From assembly GCF_040045035.1 (NCBI RefSeq), contig NZ_JBDZDS010000005.1, positions 186,001-250,000 of the forward strand: a stretch of 64,000 bases of DNA, written 5' to 3'. This document shows, in pieces, positions 16,584 through 24,980 of this stretch. The translations under genes were made by a program, and so were the position numbers. The first letter of the stretch is position 1. Each line of letters begins with the position of its first letter. The DNA comes from Pseudaminobacter sp040045035 (lineage in GTDB: Bacteria > Pseudomonadota > Alphaproteobacteria > Rhizobiales > Rhizobiaceae). The notes beneath the pieces were generated by a model that saw nothing but the letters and a program-made list of their open reading frames with translations, was not told the DNA's origin and made no database searches.

Positions 16584-16934
16584 TCAATCGTCCTGAAGCG
16601 GCACTGCCGTGGTGGCGGCGTGGCTGAAGCGGCGCAGCCCGGTGCGGGTGATGCGGAAGCGCGAGCTGCAGTTGGGGTCCGGGCAGGCCACTTCCGCGTC
16701 GGTGGTCATCCAGTCGTTCTTGTGGGTCGGCCGCTGCTTGGCCGGCAGCAGCGGCAGCAGCGACGCCAGCGAATAGATGGAAAAAGCCTGGCCGGGCGGC
16801 AGGTGCAGCATCTCGCCGCGCAGATCGAAATAGTCGCCTACATTGGCGCCGCAGTAGATGGCGCCGCCCTCGGGCGCCACCACTTCCACGCGCAGGTCGT
16901 AGAGCTCGAAGGAATCATCCTTGGCGTCAGCCAT
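16584..16934 (-). CDS. TIGR04076 family protein
   Basis: A 116-aa protein of unknown function that I recognise as the TIGR04076 family from LYDLRVEVV, the CGANVGDYFDLRGE block, and LPPGQAFSIYSLASLLPLLP followed by the Cys pair in VACPDPNCSSRF. The three cysteines could bind a metal, but this is speculation. The ATG at 16934 overlaps the end of the GntR gene by 8 bp (ATGGCTGA), implying coupling; an earlier in-frame start would extend into GntR coding sequence. It sits between a GntR regulator and an aldo/keto reductase, a setting suggesting a small catabolic accessory protein. Confidence 0.75.
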   Translation of the reverse strand: MADAKDDSFELYDLRVEVVAPEGGAIYCGANVGDYFDLRGEMLHLPPGQAFSIYSLASLLPLLPAKQRPTHKNDWMTTDAEVACPDPNCSSRFRITRTGLRRFSHAATTAVPLQDD

Positions 16935-17649
16935 TCTGCGAGGCCTTTTCTGCGGCTTCCTCGGCATCGAGCCGGCCGCGAATGAGATTGAAAGAGCGGG
17001 TGATGTCGTCGGTCAGCGCCTTGACGGAGCCTGCGGTATCGCGGCGTTCCAGCGCCTCGATCAGCGCCCAGTGATGATGGGTCGCCGAAATGTCGCGGAA
17101 TTCGTCATGGATGTGGGCTGCGGCGCGCACATAGGGGCCGGACTGCAGCCACAGGCTTTCCACGATCGGGATCAGTACGGCCGAGCCGGCGGCGCGGTAA
17201 ATGTAGAAATGGAAGGCGTGGTTCAGCTCGGAAGTGGCCTGCGCCTTGTCGATCTCGTCGTCGTGGCTGCGGAAGGCTTCTTCACAGGCGACGGTAAGCT
17301 TCTTCAGCTGGACGAAATCCTCTTCCGTGAGGTTCGGCACTGCGAGCGCGGTGATCTGGCCTTCGATCAGGCAGCGGGCACGGGCGAGGTCTTCCAGCCG
17401 CTCGCGGTTGATCAGGGGGACACGCACGGAACGGTTGGGCAGCGCTTCCAGCGCCTGCTCCGACACCAGCCGGCCCAGCGCCTCGCGCACCGGCATGGTG
17501 CTGGTCTGCAGCGTGGCCGCAAGGTCAAGGATGCGCAGCATCTCGCCGGCATCGAACATGCCGTAGATCAGCGAACGGCGAAGCTCGGCATAGACGCGGT
17601 CCTGCAGCGTTTCGCGGCCGACGGGGGAGAGTGCGCCGCGGCTGCTCAT
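16927..17649 (-). CDS. GntR family transcriptional regulator, FCD domain
   Basis: A 240-aa regulator. The winged HTH spans roughly residues 13-80 (LQDRVYAELRRSLIYGMFDAG; TSTMPVREALGRLVSEQAL), followed by an all-helical FCD effector domain with the metal-binding His pattern (ELNHAFHFYIYRAAG and THHHWALIEALERRD). It heads the minus-strand operon and diverges from the transporter genes. The perfect palindrome at 17787-17798 between the two directions is a plausible operator. Effector unknown; FadR-type FCD regulators usually sense small organic acids. Confidence 0.92.
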   Translation of the reverse strand: MSSRGALSPVGRETLQDRVYAELRRSLIYGMFDAGEMLRILDLAATLQTSTMPVREALGRLVSEQALEALPNRSVRVPLINRERLEDLARARCLIEGQITALAVPNLTEEDFVQLKKLTVACEEAFRSHDDEIDKAQATSELNHAFHFYIYRAAGSAVLIPIVESLWLQSGPYVRAAAHIHDEFRDISATHHHWALIEALERRDTAGSVKALTDDITRSFNLIRGRLDAEEAAEKASQNG

Positions 17650-17786
17650 GGCAACGGCTCCCGGCTGGGCGAGCCGCCCTGCGTGCGTTGCTGATGTCTC
17701 CGATCGCGCATGAGGACCGCCATTCGAAACTCGGATGCCGCTTGCTGCGACGGCAAATTTTTAGTTGCAATCGGATTGGATGTAAA

Positions 17787-17798
17787 GTTTGATCAAAC
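17787..17798. promoter_or_regulatory. Perfect 12-bp palindrome, candidate GntR operator
   Basis: GTTTGATCAAAC lies between the divergent GntR gene (start 17649) and the ABC ATPase (start 17831), in an AT-richer stretch. Position and symmetry fit an operator; no experimental consensus can be matched from the sequence alone. Confidence 0.45.
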
Positions 17799-17830
17799 AT
17801 CATCGATCAGAATTTGGTGTCAGAAGCCGG

Positions 17831-18643
17831 ATGCCGACCGCCGCCCCCACACATAACGGTCCGAAGGACGCCGAAGCGCAGCCGCTTATCGAGGCACGCG
17901 ATCTGGTGCGGAAGTTTGGCGGCGTGCGCGCCGTCGACGGCATGTCGATCACTCTGCGGCGTGGCGAGATGGCGGGGCTGATCGGCCCGAACGGCGCCGG
18001 CAAGACCACGCTGTTCAATCTTCTGGCCGGAAGCCTCAAGCCCAGTTCCGGCTCCATCCGCATCTCGGGTCAGGAAGTGGCGCAGGAAGGACCGGAGCGG
18101 CGCATCGCACGCGGCGTCGGCCGCACCTTCCAGATCCCGCGGCCATTTGCCGAGATGACGGTGCTGGAAAACGTACTGACCGGCGGGCAGGGCCAGGCCG
18201 GCGAGCACATCTGGAAGAACTTTTTGCAGCCCGGCCGCGTGGCGGCACAGGAGAGGGCCGCGGTGGAGAAGGCGCGGTCGCTGCTCGACTTCGTCACGCT
18301 TTCGGGTCTGGAGCAGGAGCCGGCGCGGGTGCTTTCCGGCGGCCAGCGCAAGCTTTTGGAACTCGCGCGCATCCTGATGGCCGATCCCGAGGCGATCCTG
18401 CTCGACGAGCCGGCCGCCGGCGTCAATCCGAGCCTTCTCGAACTCATCATCGACCGCGTGCTGGAGCTCAACGCGCAGGGCAAGTCGATCCTGCTCATCG
18501 AGCACAATATGGAGATGGTGGCGCGGCTGTGCGGGCGCGTCGTCGTCATGGCCACCGGCAAATATCTGACGGAAGGTGCGCCGGACGTCGTGGCGCGCGA
18601 TCCCGCCGTCATCGAAGCCTATCTCGGCGGGGTCGGGGCATGA
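17831..18643 (+). CDS. LivG-type ABC transporter ATP-binding protein
   Basis: A 270-aa ATPase with Walker A GPNGAGKTTLFN, the LivG signature RTFQIPRPFAEMTVLENV, the ABC signature LSGGQRKLLELARILM, and Walker B AILLDEPAAGVNP. The ATG at 17831 was chosen because an in-frame TTG at 17789 would start inside the palindrome. It is the first gene of a tightly overlapping operon of five genes, and its stop overlaps the next start (ATGA). By family it is one of two ATPases of a branched-chain-type importer. Confidence 0.92.
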   Translation: MPTAAPTHNGPKDAEAQPLIEARDLVRKFGGVRAVDGMSITLRRGEMAGLIGPNGAGKTTLFNLLAGSLKPSSGSIRISGQEVAQEGPERRIARGVGRTFQIPRPFAEMTVLENVLTGGQGQAGEHIWKNFLQPGRVAAQERAAVEKARSLLDFVTLSGLEQEPARVLSGGQRKLLELARILMADPEAILLDEPAAGVNPSLLELIIDRVLELNAQGKSILLIEHNMEMVARLCGRVVVMATGKYLTEGAPDVVARDPAVIEAYLGGVGA

Positions 18644-19389
18644 GCGGACAAGTCGTTGCCCTTTCCACGCGCGCGCTGGTGGCCGGCTACGAGCGCGACC
18701 TGCCCATCGTGCGCGGCGTCGACCTCGACGTGAAGCAGGGCGAGCTGGTGGTGGTGCTGGGCCCGAACGGAGCCGGCAAGTCCACCTTCGTCAAGGCAAT
18801 TGCCGGGCTTGTGCCGATCCATTCGGGCACGACCGCACTCGGCAGCCTCGACATCACCACTGTCCCGGCGCATAAGAAGATCAGGCACGGCCTGGCCTTC
18901 GTGCCGCAGACCGAAAACATCTTCGGCACGATGTCGATCAACGACAATTTGCTGCTGGCCGCCAACATCCTGCCCAAGGAAAAGCGCGCCCGGCGCATCG
19001 CCGAGCTCTACGCCATGTTCCCCGACCTTGCCGCGCGGCCTTCGCTGCGCGCGGGCCAACTCTCGGGCGGCCAGCGGCAGATGCTGGCAGTGGCGCGGGC
19101 GCTGATCGTCGAGCCGTCGGTGCTGATCCTCGACGAGCCCTCGGCGGGCCTGTCGCCGAAGATCGTGTCGGAAGTTTTCGCCCGGCTGAAGCAGATCAAC
19201 GAAACCGGCGTCACCATCATCCTGGTGGAGCAGAATGTGAAGGCAGCGCTTGCCATTGCCGACCGCGCCGTCATCCTCGTCGAAGGGCGGCTGCGCCATG
19301 AAGGCCCCGCCGCGACGCTTGGCGACGACCCGATCGTTGCCGAGCTTTATCTCGGCGCGCGCCGCGAACCGAAGACGGTGACACCATGA
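18640..19389 (+). CDS. LivF-type ABC transporter ATP-binding protein
   Basis: A 249-aa ATPase with Walker A GPNGAGKSTFVKAIAG, the ABC signature LSGGQRQMLAVARALI, and Walker B LILDEPSAGLSP. The segment AFVPQTENIFGTMSINDNL is typical of LivF. The ATG at 18640 overlaps the stop of the preceding ATPase by four bases; longer in-frame extensions would run back into that gene. It pairs with the LivG-type subunit to drive the permeases at 19386 and 20294. Confidence 0.92.
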   Translation: MSGQVVALSTRALVAGYERDLPIVRGVDLDVKQGELVVVLGPNGAGKSTFVKAIAGLVPIHSGTTALGSLDITTVPAHKKIRHGLAFVPQTENIFGTMSINDNLLLAANILPKEKRARRIAELYAMFPDLAARPSLRAGQLSGGQRQMLAVARALIVEPSVLILDEPSAGLSPKIVSEVFARLKQINETGVTIILVEQNVKAALAIADRAVILVEGRLRHEGPAATLGDDPIVAELYLGARREPKTVTP

Positions 19390-20297
19390 ACCCGCAGGCA
19401 CTCATGGACGGGCTGATCACCGGCTCGATGATCGGGCTCGGCGCGATTGGCGTCACGCTGACCTATTCGATCCTGCGCTTTGCCAATTTCGCCCATGGCG
19501 AGTTCATCTCCTGGGGCGCCTATTTCGCGCTCGCCGTCAGCAGTGCGCTTGGCTACCTGTCCGGCGGCTTGCTGACGCCGATCGGCCCGTTCTCCTTCGG
19601 CTGGTCGCTGCCGATCTCGGCGGTGGTGGCGGTCGCGCTCACCGGCGGGCTGGCGCTGGTGGTCGATGCACTGCTGTTCGGCCGGCTGCGGGCACAGCGC
19701 GGCACGGTCATCATCATGGTGATGGCGAGTTTTGGCGCGGCGCTGACGCTGCGCAGCCTGCTCGAATTCATCTTCACCTCCAAGCCGGCCTATTACAGCA
19801 AGGCATTGCAGATCGCGCTGCCGCTTGGCGGGGGCCTGCGCGCCACGCCCGACCAGATGCTGTCGCTCGGGCTTGCCGTGGTGCTGGTGGTTGCGGTCCA
19901 CCTGCTTTTGACCCGCACGGCCATCGGCCGCTCCATGCGCGCCGTCAGCGAAAACCAGCAGCTTTCCGGCGTCGTCGGCATCGACGTGCGCAAGGTGGTG
20001 CGCACGGTCTGGGTGCTCGGCGCGGGGCTGGCCTGCGTTGCCGGCGTCATGGCCGGCCTGCTGGTGCAGATCCGTCCCTATATGGGCTTCGACCTTCTCT
20101 TGCCGCTGTTTGCCGCCGCGATCCTGGGCGGCATCGGCAGCGTGCCGGGCGCCATGCTGGCAGGCCTGATCGTCGGGCTCGCGGAGGCCTTCGCGGTGCA
20201 ACTCGTCGGTGCCGAATGGCGCGCGGCGGTTGCCTTCGTCATTCTTGTGTTGGTGCTTTTGGTGCGGCCGCAGGGCCTGTTCGGGAGGCCCGAATGA
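19386..20297 (+). CDS. LivH-type ABC transporter permease
   Basis: A 303-aa inner-membrane permease with about eight hydrophobic segments. Family-typical pieces are LTYSILRFANFAHGEFISWG near the N-terminus, RSMRAVSENQQLSGVVGID in the cytoplasmic loop, and AILGGIGSVPGAMLAGLI near the end. Its start overlaps the previous stop (ATGA) and its stop overlaps the next start, so the four transporter genes are translationally coupled. Confidence 0.92.
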   Translation: MNPQALMDGLITGSMIGLGAIGVTLTYSILRFANFAHGEFISWGAYFALAVSSALGYLSGGLLTPIGPFSFGWSLPISAVVAVALTGGLALVVDALLFGRLRAQRGTVIIMVMASFGAALTLRSLLEFIFTSKPAYYSKALQIALPLGGGLRATPDQMLSLGLAVVLVVAVHLLLTRTAIGRSMRAVSENQQLSGVVGIDVRKVVRTVWVLGAGLACVAGVMAGLLVQIRPYMGFDLLLPLFAAAILGGIGSVPGAMLAGLIVGLAEAFAVQLVGAEWRAAVAFVILVLVLLVRPQGLFGRPE

Positions 20298-21292
20298 GCG
20301 TCGAACTGATCGGCTACGGCTGTTTCTTCCTCACCATGGCGTTGACCTACGCCATCATGTGCCTGGGCCTCAACGTGCAGTGGGGGCAGACCGGCCTGTT
20401 CAATGTCGGCATCGCCGGCTTCGTTGCCATCGGCGCCTATGTCTCGGCGCTGCTGACCACGCCCGACACCGCCAACCGCTTCGGCGGCTTCGACATGCCG
20501 ATCCTCGTCGGCTGGCTGGGCGGGGCGCTTGCAGCCGCCGTGATCGCCTTCCTGATCGGCGCGCTGACGATCAGGCTCAGGTCCGACTATCTCGCCATCG
20601 CCACCTTCGGCGTTGCGGTGACGGTGCAGCTTTGCGCGCTCAATCTCGAGCGGATCACCGGCGGTCCCTTCGGCATCGGCTTCATTCCGCGGCCTTTCGC
20701 CAGCCTCGCGGGCGATCCGCTGCTGTTTTCGCTGTTCAATCTCGGCGTGCTCATCGTGGTGATTACGCTGCTTTACATCGCGCTGGAGCGGCTGGTGCGC
20801 AGCCCCTGGGGACGCGTGCTGCGCGCCATCCGCGAGGACGAGACGGCAGCCCTTGCACTGGGCAAGAGCGCGGTGAAATTCCGGCTGCAGGCCTTTGCCA
20901 TCGGCGGCGGCATCATGGGGCTGGCGGGCGCGGTGCAGGCGCATTTCATCGGCTTCATCGCCCCGGAAAACTACCTGCCGATGCTGACCTTTCAGGTCTG
21001 GGCGATGCTGATCGTCGGCGGCTCGGGCAACAATCGCGGCGCCATCCTGGGCGCGGTGCTGGTATGGGGCCTGTGGGCGGCCTCGGCCGGCGCGGTGGCA
21101 GGGCTCTTCCCGCCCGGTCAGCAGGCGCGCGCGGCCTCGCTGCAGATCGTCATGATCGGCGTTGCGCTCTGCGCCATCCTGCTCCTGCGTCCGCGCGGCA
21201 TCCTCGGTGAGGAGAAGGTGGTGTCGCGCCATCTCGGCAAGCTTTCCTCCGCTTTGCGCGTCGACGCGAAGCCGGCAACTCCCAAGCAATGA
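20294..21292 (+). CDS. LivM-type ABC transporter permease
   Basis: A 332-aa permease with about nine hydrophobic segments, the LNVQWGQTGLFNVGIAGF block near the N-terminus, the loop RVLRAIREDETAALALGKS, and the LIVGGSGNNRGAILGAVLVW block. The start at 20294 overlaps the preceding stop (ATGA); an in-frame extension back to 20216 lies inside the other permease and was discarded. It ends 12 bp before the aldo/keto reductase-RidA gene, so that enzyme is very likely co-transcribed with the transporter. Confidence 0.92.
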   Translation: MSVELIGYGCFFLTMALTYAIMCLGLNVQWGQTGLFNVGIAGFVAIGAYVSALLTTPDTANRFGGFDMPILVGWLGGALAAAVIAFLIGALTIRLRSDYLAIATFGVAVTVQLCALNLERITGGPFGIGFIPRPFASLAGDPLLFSLFNLGVLIVVITLLYIALERLVRSPWGRVLRAIREDETAALALGKSAVKFRLQAFAIGGGIMGLAGAVQAHFIGFIAPENYLPMLTFQVWAMLIVGGSGNNRGAILGAVLVWGLWAASAGAVAGLFPPGQQARAASLQIVMIGVALCAILLLRPRGILGEEKVVSRHLGKLSSALRVDAKPATPKQ

Positions 21293-21304
21293 ACGGTGCC
21301 TTCC

Positions 21305-22765
21305 ATGCAGAGAATTCCTGACCGCATCCAGCTCGATGGCGGATTGAACATCAGCCGCCTGGTTTGCGGGCTGTGGCAGGTGGCCGACCTCGAGAAGGAC
21401 GGCACCACGCTCGACCCCGAAAAGGCGGCCGACGCGCTGGAAGCCTATGCCAAGGCGGGCTTCGACACATTCGACATGGCCGACCATTACGGCAGCGCCG
21501 AGATCATCACCGGGCGGCTGCTGGCCCGCTACGGCAAGGGCGAAAAGCGCCTGCTGGCCTTCACCAAATGGTGCCCCGAGCCGGGGCCGATGACCGCCGA
21601 GATCGTCCGCAAGGGCTTGCAGGAGCGGCTCGACCGGCTGGGCGTCGACAAGGTCGACCTGCTTCAATTCCATTGGTGGACCTTTGAGCATCCGGCCTGG
21701 CTGGACGCGCTGCACGAAATGGCGCGGCTGAAGGAGGAGGGGCTGATCGGCGCCATCGGCGTCACTAATTTCGATGCCGCGCATCTGGCTGTGGCGCTGG
21801 CCGACGGCGTGCCGCTCGCCACCAACCAGGTGTCGTTCTCGCTGGTCGACCGCCGCGCCGCCGGCGCGCTCTCGGAGCTGTGCGCCCGCACCGGGACAAA
21901 ACTGTTCGCCTATGGCACGCTGTGCGGCGGCTTCCTGTCGGACAAATGGCTGGGCAAGCCCGAGCCGACCGAGATTCCCGACTGGAGCCGCTCGAAATAC
22001 AAGCGCTTCATCGACACCGCCGGCGGCTGGGAGTCGTTCCAGGGTATTTTGTCCGCCGCCGCCGAGATCGGCCGGAAGCATGGGGTATCGATTTCCAATG
22101 TCGCGTCGCGCTGGGTGCTGGAGCACGAGGCGGTCGCGGCGACCATCATCGGCGCGCGCATCAGCGAGAACGAGCACCGCGCCGACAATCTCAACGTGTT
22201 CAGCTTTTCGCTCGATGCCGAGGACAAGGCGCGATTGGAAGAAGCTTTTGCAGGGACAAAACCGATCCAGGGAGACTGCGGCGACGAATACCGCAAGCCG
22301 CCCTATCTCACCGCCTCGGGCGACCTCAGCCACCATCTCGACGCCATCCCTTCGGTCTACAAGGCAGAGCCGATGCCCGGCCGGCCCGACAGGCTGCGTG
22401 TCTCCTCCGGCAGCATCTGGGAGCCGATCGCCGGCTTCAGCCGTGCGGTGCGGGTGAAGGACGCGATCCGCGTTTCCGGCACCACCGCCACCCACGGCAC
22501 CGACCGCTGCGTCGCGCCGGGCGATGCCGGCGCGCAGACCACCTACATCCTCGACAAGATCGCCGCCGCCATCACAGCACTTGGCGGCCGCATCGAGGAC
22601 GTGACGCGCACCCGCATCTACATTCGCGATGCTGCCAAGTGGGAGCCGGTGTCGCGCGCGCATGGCCGCGTGTTCGGCGAGGTGCTGCCGGCCAACACGC
22701 TGATCGAGGCGGGCGACCTGATCGGCGACTACGAGGTGGAAATCGAGGCCGAGGCGATCGTCTGA
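21305..22765 (+). CDS. Aldo/keto reductase - RidA-like fusion protein
   Basis: A 486-aa two-domain protein. Residues 1 to about 330 are an aldo/keto reductase with the tetrad D57, Y62 (FDMADHYGSAE), K88 (AFTKW) and H123 (LLQFHWW). Residues about 364-486 are a YjgF/YER057c/RidA-type domain (AVRVKDAIRVSGTTATHG; DVTRTRIYIRD; DYEVEIEAEAIV). At the position of the RidA catalytic arginine (PARSCVEV in classical members) this protein has PANTLIEA, so enamine/imine deaminase activity is doubtful and the domain may be structural or ligand-binding. An in-frame GTG at 21296 is an alternative start. The last 37 bp overlap the glycosylase gene on the opposite strand. Confidence 0.88.
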   Translation: MQRIPDRIQLDGGLNISRLVCGLWQVADLEKDGTTLDPEKAADALEAYAKAGFDTFDMADHYGSAEIITGRLLARYGKGEKRLLAFTKWCPEPGPMTAEIVRKGLQERLDRLGVDKVDLLQFHWWTFEHPAWLDALHEMARLKEEGLIGAIGVTNFDAAHLAVALADGVPLATNQVSFSLVDRRAAGALSELCARTGTKLFAYGTLCGGFLSDKWLGKPEPTEIPDWSRSKYKRFIDTAGGWESFQGILSAAAEIGRKHGVSISNVASRWVLEHEAVAATIIGARISENEHRADNLNVFSFSLDAEDKARLEEAFAGTKPIQGDCGDEYRKPPYLTASGDLSHHLDAIPSVYKAEPMPGRPDRLRVSSGSIWEPIAGFSRAVRVKDAIRVSGTTATHGTDRCVAPGDAGAQTTYILDKIAAAITALGGRIEDVTRTRIYIRDAAKWEPVSRAHGRVFGEVLPANTLIEAGDLIGDYEVEIEAEAIV

Positions 22766-23319
22766 GTTTCCTCATGGGCGAAACGCCGGCTGACGAAGCG
22801 TGAGCCGGCGAGCCCGAAGCGCCACGGATGCTCGACCGCGCGGCTGATGCCGATGCGGCGGCCCGCTACGATGCCGACGGTGCCGTTGCGCGGCGATAGC
22901 GTGATCTCCGGCCCGTCGAGCGGCAGTCCGTCATGCGAGCGGTCGATGGCAAGCGCCTGGCAGAGTTTTCCGGGGCCGGAACATAGTTGCCTGATATCCA
23001 AGAGTCCCCGCCGGGCTTGCATCGTCTCGATGCCTGCGGTGGGCTCCAGTGCGCGGATCAGCACGGCACTGCCCGGCTCGCAGACGAAATTCAGGCACCA
23101 GTGGATGCCATAGGACCGGTAGACATAGGCGTGGCCTGCCGGCCCGAACATGGCAGCGTTGCGCTCGGTGGGCCCGCGAAAGGCGTGCGAAGCCGGATCG
23201 TCGCGGCGATAGGCCTCGGTCTCGACTATGATGCCGCCGACGCCATGGGCGCGGATTTCAACGCCGATCAGGTCCGGCGCGACGGCTACGGAATCCCGTT
23301 CGAAAAATGCTCTGTCCAT
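22729..23319 (-). CDS. DNA-3-methyladenine glycosylase (AAG/MPG family)
   Basis: A 196-aa enzyme that excises alkylated purines in base excision repair. Family segments are LIGVEIRAHGVGGIIVETEAY with the conserved Glu of the active site, SHAFRGPTERNAAMFGPAGHAYVYRSYG, and CSGPGKLCQALAI. The ATG at 23319 gives the normal family length; starting further upstream at 23433 would add a non-conserved leader. The 3' end overlaps the convergent fusion gene by 37 bp, so the two transcripts are antisense at their ends. Confidence 0.93.
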   Translation of the reverse strand: MDRAFFERDSVAVAPDLIGVEIRAHGVGGIIVETEAYRRDDPASHAFRGPTERNAAMFGPAGHAYVYRSYGIHWCLNFVCEPGSAVLIRALEPTAGIETMQARRGLLDIRQLCSGPGKLCQALAIDRSHDGLPLDGPEITLSPRNGTVGIVAGRRIGISRAVEHPWRFGLAGSRFVSRRFAHEETQTIASASISTS

Positions 23320-23487
23320 TCCTGTGCTATCGGTTCCGGCGTCCGGTTCCGCCCGACGAACGTTATGCGCGGCGCCTTCCCGTTCCGCAACCGTGCGCAC
23401 AGTTGCGGGCCGCCATATTGGCCTGCGCGACATAGCTTTGACAAATTTTGATAGCGGTCTTGCAGTACCTCAACCCGGAACACCGAG

Positions 23488-24024
23488 ATGACGTCAAACA
23501 CTTACGCGCCTGCCCAGAAGACCCTCCACTGGCTGATCTTCCTGCTGGTCATCGGTCTCTATGGCCTCACCTTCGGCGAGGATTTCTTTCCACGCGGCGA
23601 TCCCGGGCGCGATGCGGTCTGGTGGCTGCATATTTCATTCGGGCTGCTTTTCGCCGTCTTCGTCGTGCTGCGCGTGGGAGTGCGCCTCTCGCGCGGAGCG
23701 CCGCAGATGCCGCCTTCGATGACGGAAATCGAAAAGAAGCTCGCCCACACCGCACATTTTCTTCTCTACGCCCTACTGGTCGTCATTCCGTTCCTCGGTA
23801 TCTTCCTCACCTGGTTCCGTGGCGATGCGCTGACTTTCTTCGGCCTGTTCACCATCCCGTCGCTTGTGGCGCCCGACCGGGCGATTGCCAGCTTCATCCG
23901 GGAGGTGCATAGCGTCTGCGCTAACGCCATCCTGATCGTGGCGGGGCTGCATGCGGTTGCGGCGCTTTGGCACCATTTCGTCCGCAAGGACGATGTCTTG
24001 CGGCGGATGCTGCCGGGAACGTAG
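23488..24024 (+). CDS. Cytochrome b561 family protein
   Basis: A 178-aa integral membrane di-heme cytochrome b of the CybB type, with four predicted membrane segments. Candidate heme-ligand histidines sit in KTLHWLIF, WWLHISFG, HTAHFLLYA and GLHAVAALWHHF. These proteins transfer electrons between quinone and periplasmic acceptors (in E. coli, superoxide:quinone oxidoreduction). It is a single gene, diverging from the glycosylase with a short gap and convergent with the DeoR regulator 11 bp away. Confidence 0.9.
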   Translation: MTSNTYAPAQKTLHWLIFLLVIGLYGLTFGEDFFPRGDPGRDAVWWLHISFGLLFAVFVVLRVGVRLSRGAPQMPPSMTEIEKKLAHTAHFLLYALLVVIPFLGIFLTWFRGDALTFFGLFTIPSLVAPDRAIASFIREVHSVCANAILIVAGLHAVAALWHHFVRKDDVLRRMLPGT

Positions 24025-24035
24025 GCCGCCTGGAG

Positions 24036-24758
24036 TCAGGGCGCGGGGCGATCCGAGATGATCGAGGTGAAGGCGCCGATCTCTGCGAAATGCGCCGGCC
24101 TGACCTTGCCGAACTTGCTCGCATCGACGACGAGGTGCGCCTCCAGCGCGCGGTCGATCGCCATCTGCTTGATGGGCACCTCGTGAAAATGGGAGCAGGT
24201 GACGCCGCGCGTCTCGTGTATGCCGCCGGCCGAGATGAAGGCCTTGTTGAGGTTGATGCGCTTCAGCGTTTCCAGCCCTTCCTCGCCCGCGAAGGACGCG
24301 GCCGCGGGATGGTAGAGGCCGCCGAGCATGATCAGCCTGACGTTCTCGCGATGCGACAGGATCTCGGCCACGTTCATCGAGTAGCAGATCGCCGTCAGCC
24401 GCATGCCGTCGGGGATGCGCGCGGCCAGATGCGGCGTCGTCGTGCCGCAATCGATGAAGATCGTGTCGTCTTCCTCGATGAGCTTTACCGCCTGCGCGCA
24501 GGCCGCCGCTTTGGCGGCCGCGTGGCTGTCCTTCTCCTTGTCGAGCACATAGTCGCTGGCCGCCACGCCGTCGAAGGCGCCGACGATGTAGCCGCCAAGG
24601 CAGGTGAAGCGGCCCCTGGCCTCGGTGATGTCACGCCGGATCGTCATCTCCGAGACGCCGAGCTGGGCGGCGGCATCGCGAATCCTGAGAACGCCTTCTT
24701 TCTCTAGCACCGCGCCGAGCGTGTCCAGGCGCTCGTCCCTGCGTCCCGTTCTGCTCAC
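24036..24758 (-). CDS. DeoR/GlpR family transcriptional regulator
   Basis: A 240-aa repressor. The N-terminal HTH includes RIRDAAAQLGVSEMTIRRDI. The C-terminal DeoRC sensor domain has the phosphosugar-binding IFIDCGTTTPHLA motif and a KAFISAGGIHETRG segment. DeoR-type regulators normally control a nearby sugar operon, but none lies next to it, so its target is elsewhere or it acts on its own promoter. An imperfect 23-bp dyad lies about 110 bp upstream. The start ATG at 24758 gives the standard length. Confidence 0.9.
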   Translation of the reverse strand: MSRTGRRDERLDTLGAVLEKEGVLRIRDAAAQLGVSEMTIRRDITEARGRFTCLGGYIVGAFDGVAASDYVLDKEKDSHAAAKAAACAQAVKLIEEDDTIFIDCGTTTPHLAARIPDGMRLTAICYSMNVAEILSHRENVRLIMLGGLYHPAAASFAGEEGLETLKRINLNKAFISAGGIHETRGVTCSHFHEVPIKQMAIDRALEAHLVVDASKFGKVRPAHFAEIGAFTSIISDRPAP

Positions 24759-24865
24759 ATGGCCTCCGACTGGGTCACAAAATCCTGGCAGCTTGGCCGG
24801 CCAGAAGCCGATCCATTCCGCAACCGATAGATGCGCCCTCGACCGGCTTCAGGTCAATATGACGT

Positions 24866-24888
24866 GATCCAAACATAATGATTGGATC
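24866..24888. promoter_or_regulatory. 23-bp operator-like dyad upstream of the DeoR gene
   Basis: GATCCAA-a-CAT-a-ATG-a-TTGGATC: ten of eleven positions pair around a central A. It lies 108 bp upstream of the DeoR start and past the end of the PEBP gene. It is a plausible autoregulatory operator; no binding data. Confidence 0.45.
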
Positions 24889-24980
24889 GCAACAGATCGT
24901 CGATTGCTCACATGCGAGCGGCATTTCCGGAAGCCCTCCGGGCCTCATGCGCAGATTTGAAGGCTCCGGAGCCCTCCCAT

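Noticed and set aside
20078..22663. An 861-codon minus-strand open frame opposite the LivH/LivM-type permease genes and the aldo/keto reductase
   Set aside because: It is antisense to three well-supported genes and has no recognisable domain; it is a codon-position artefact of high GC.
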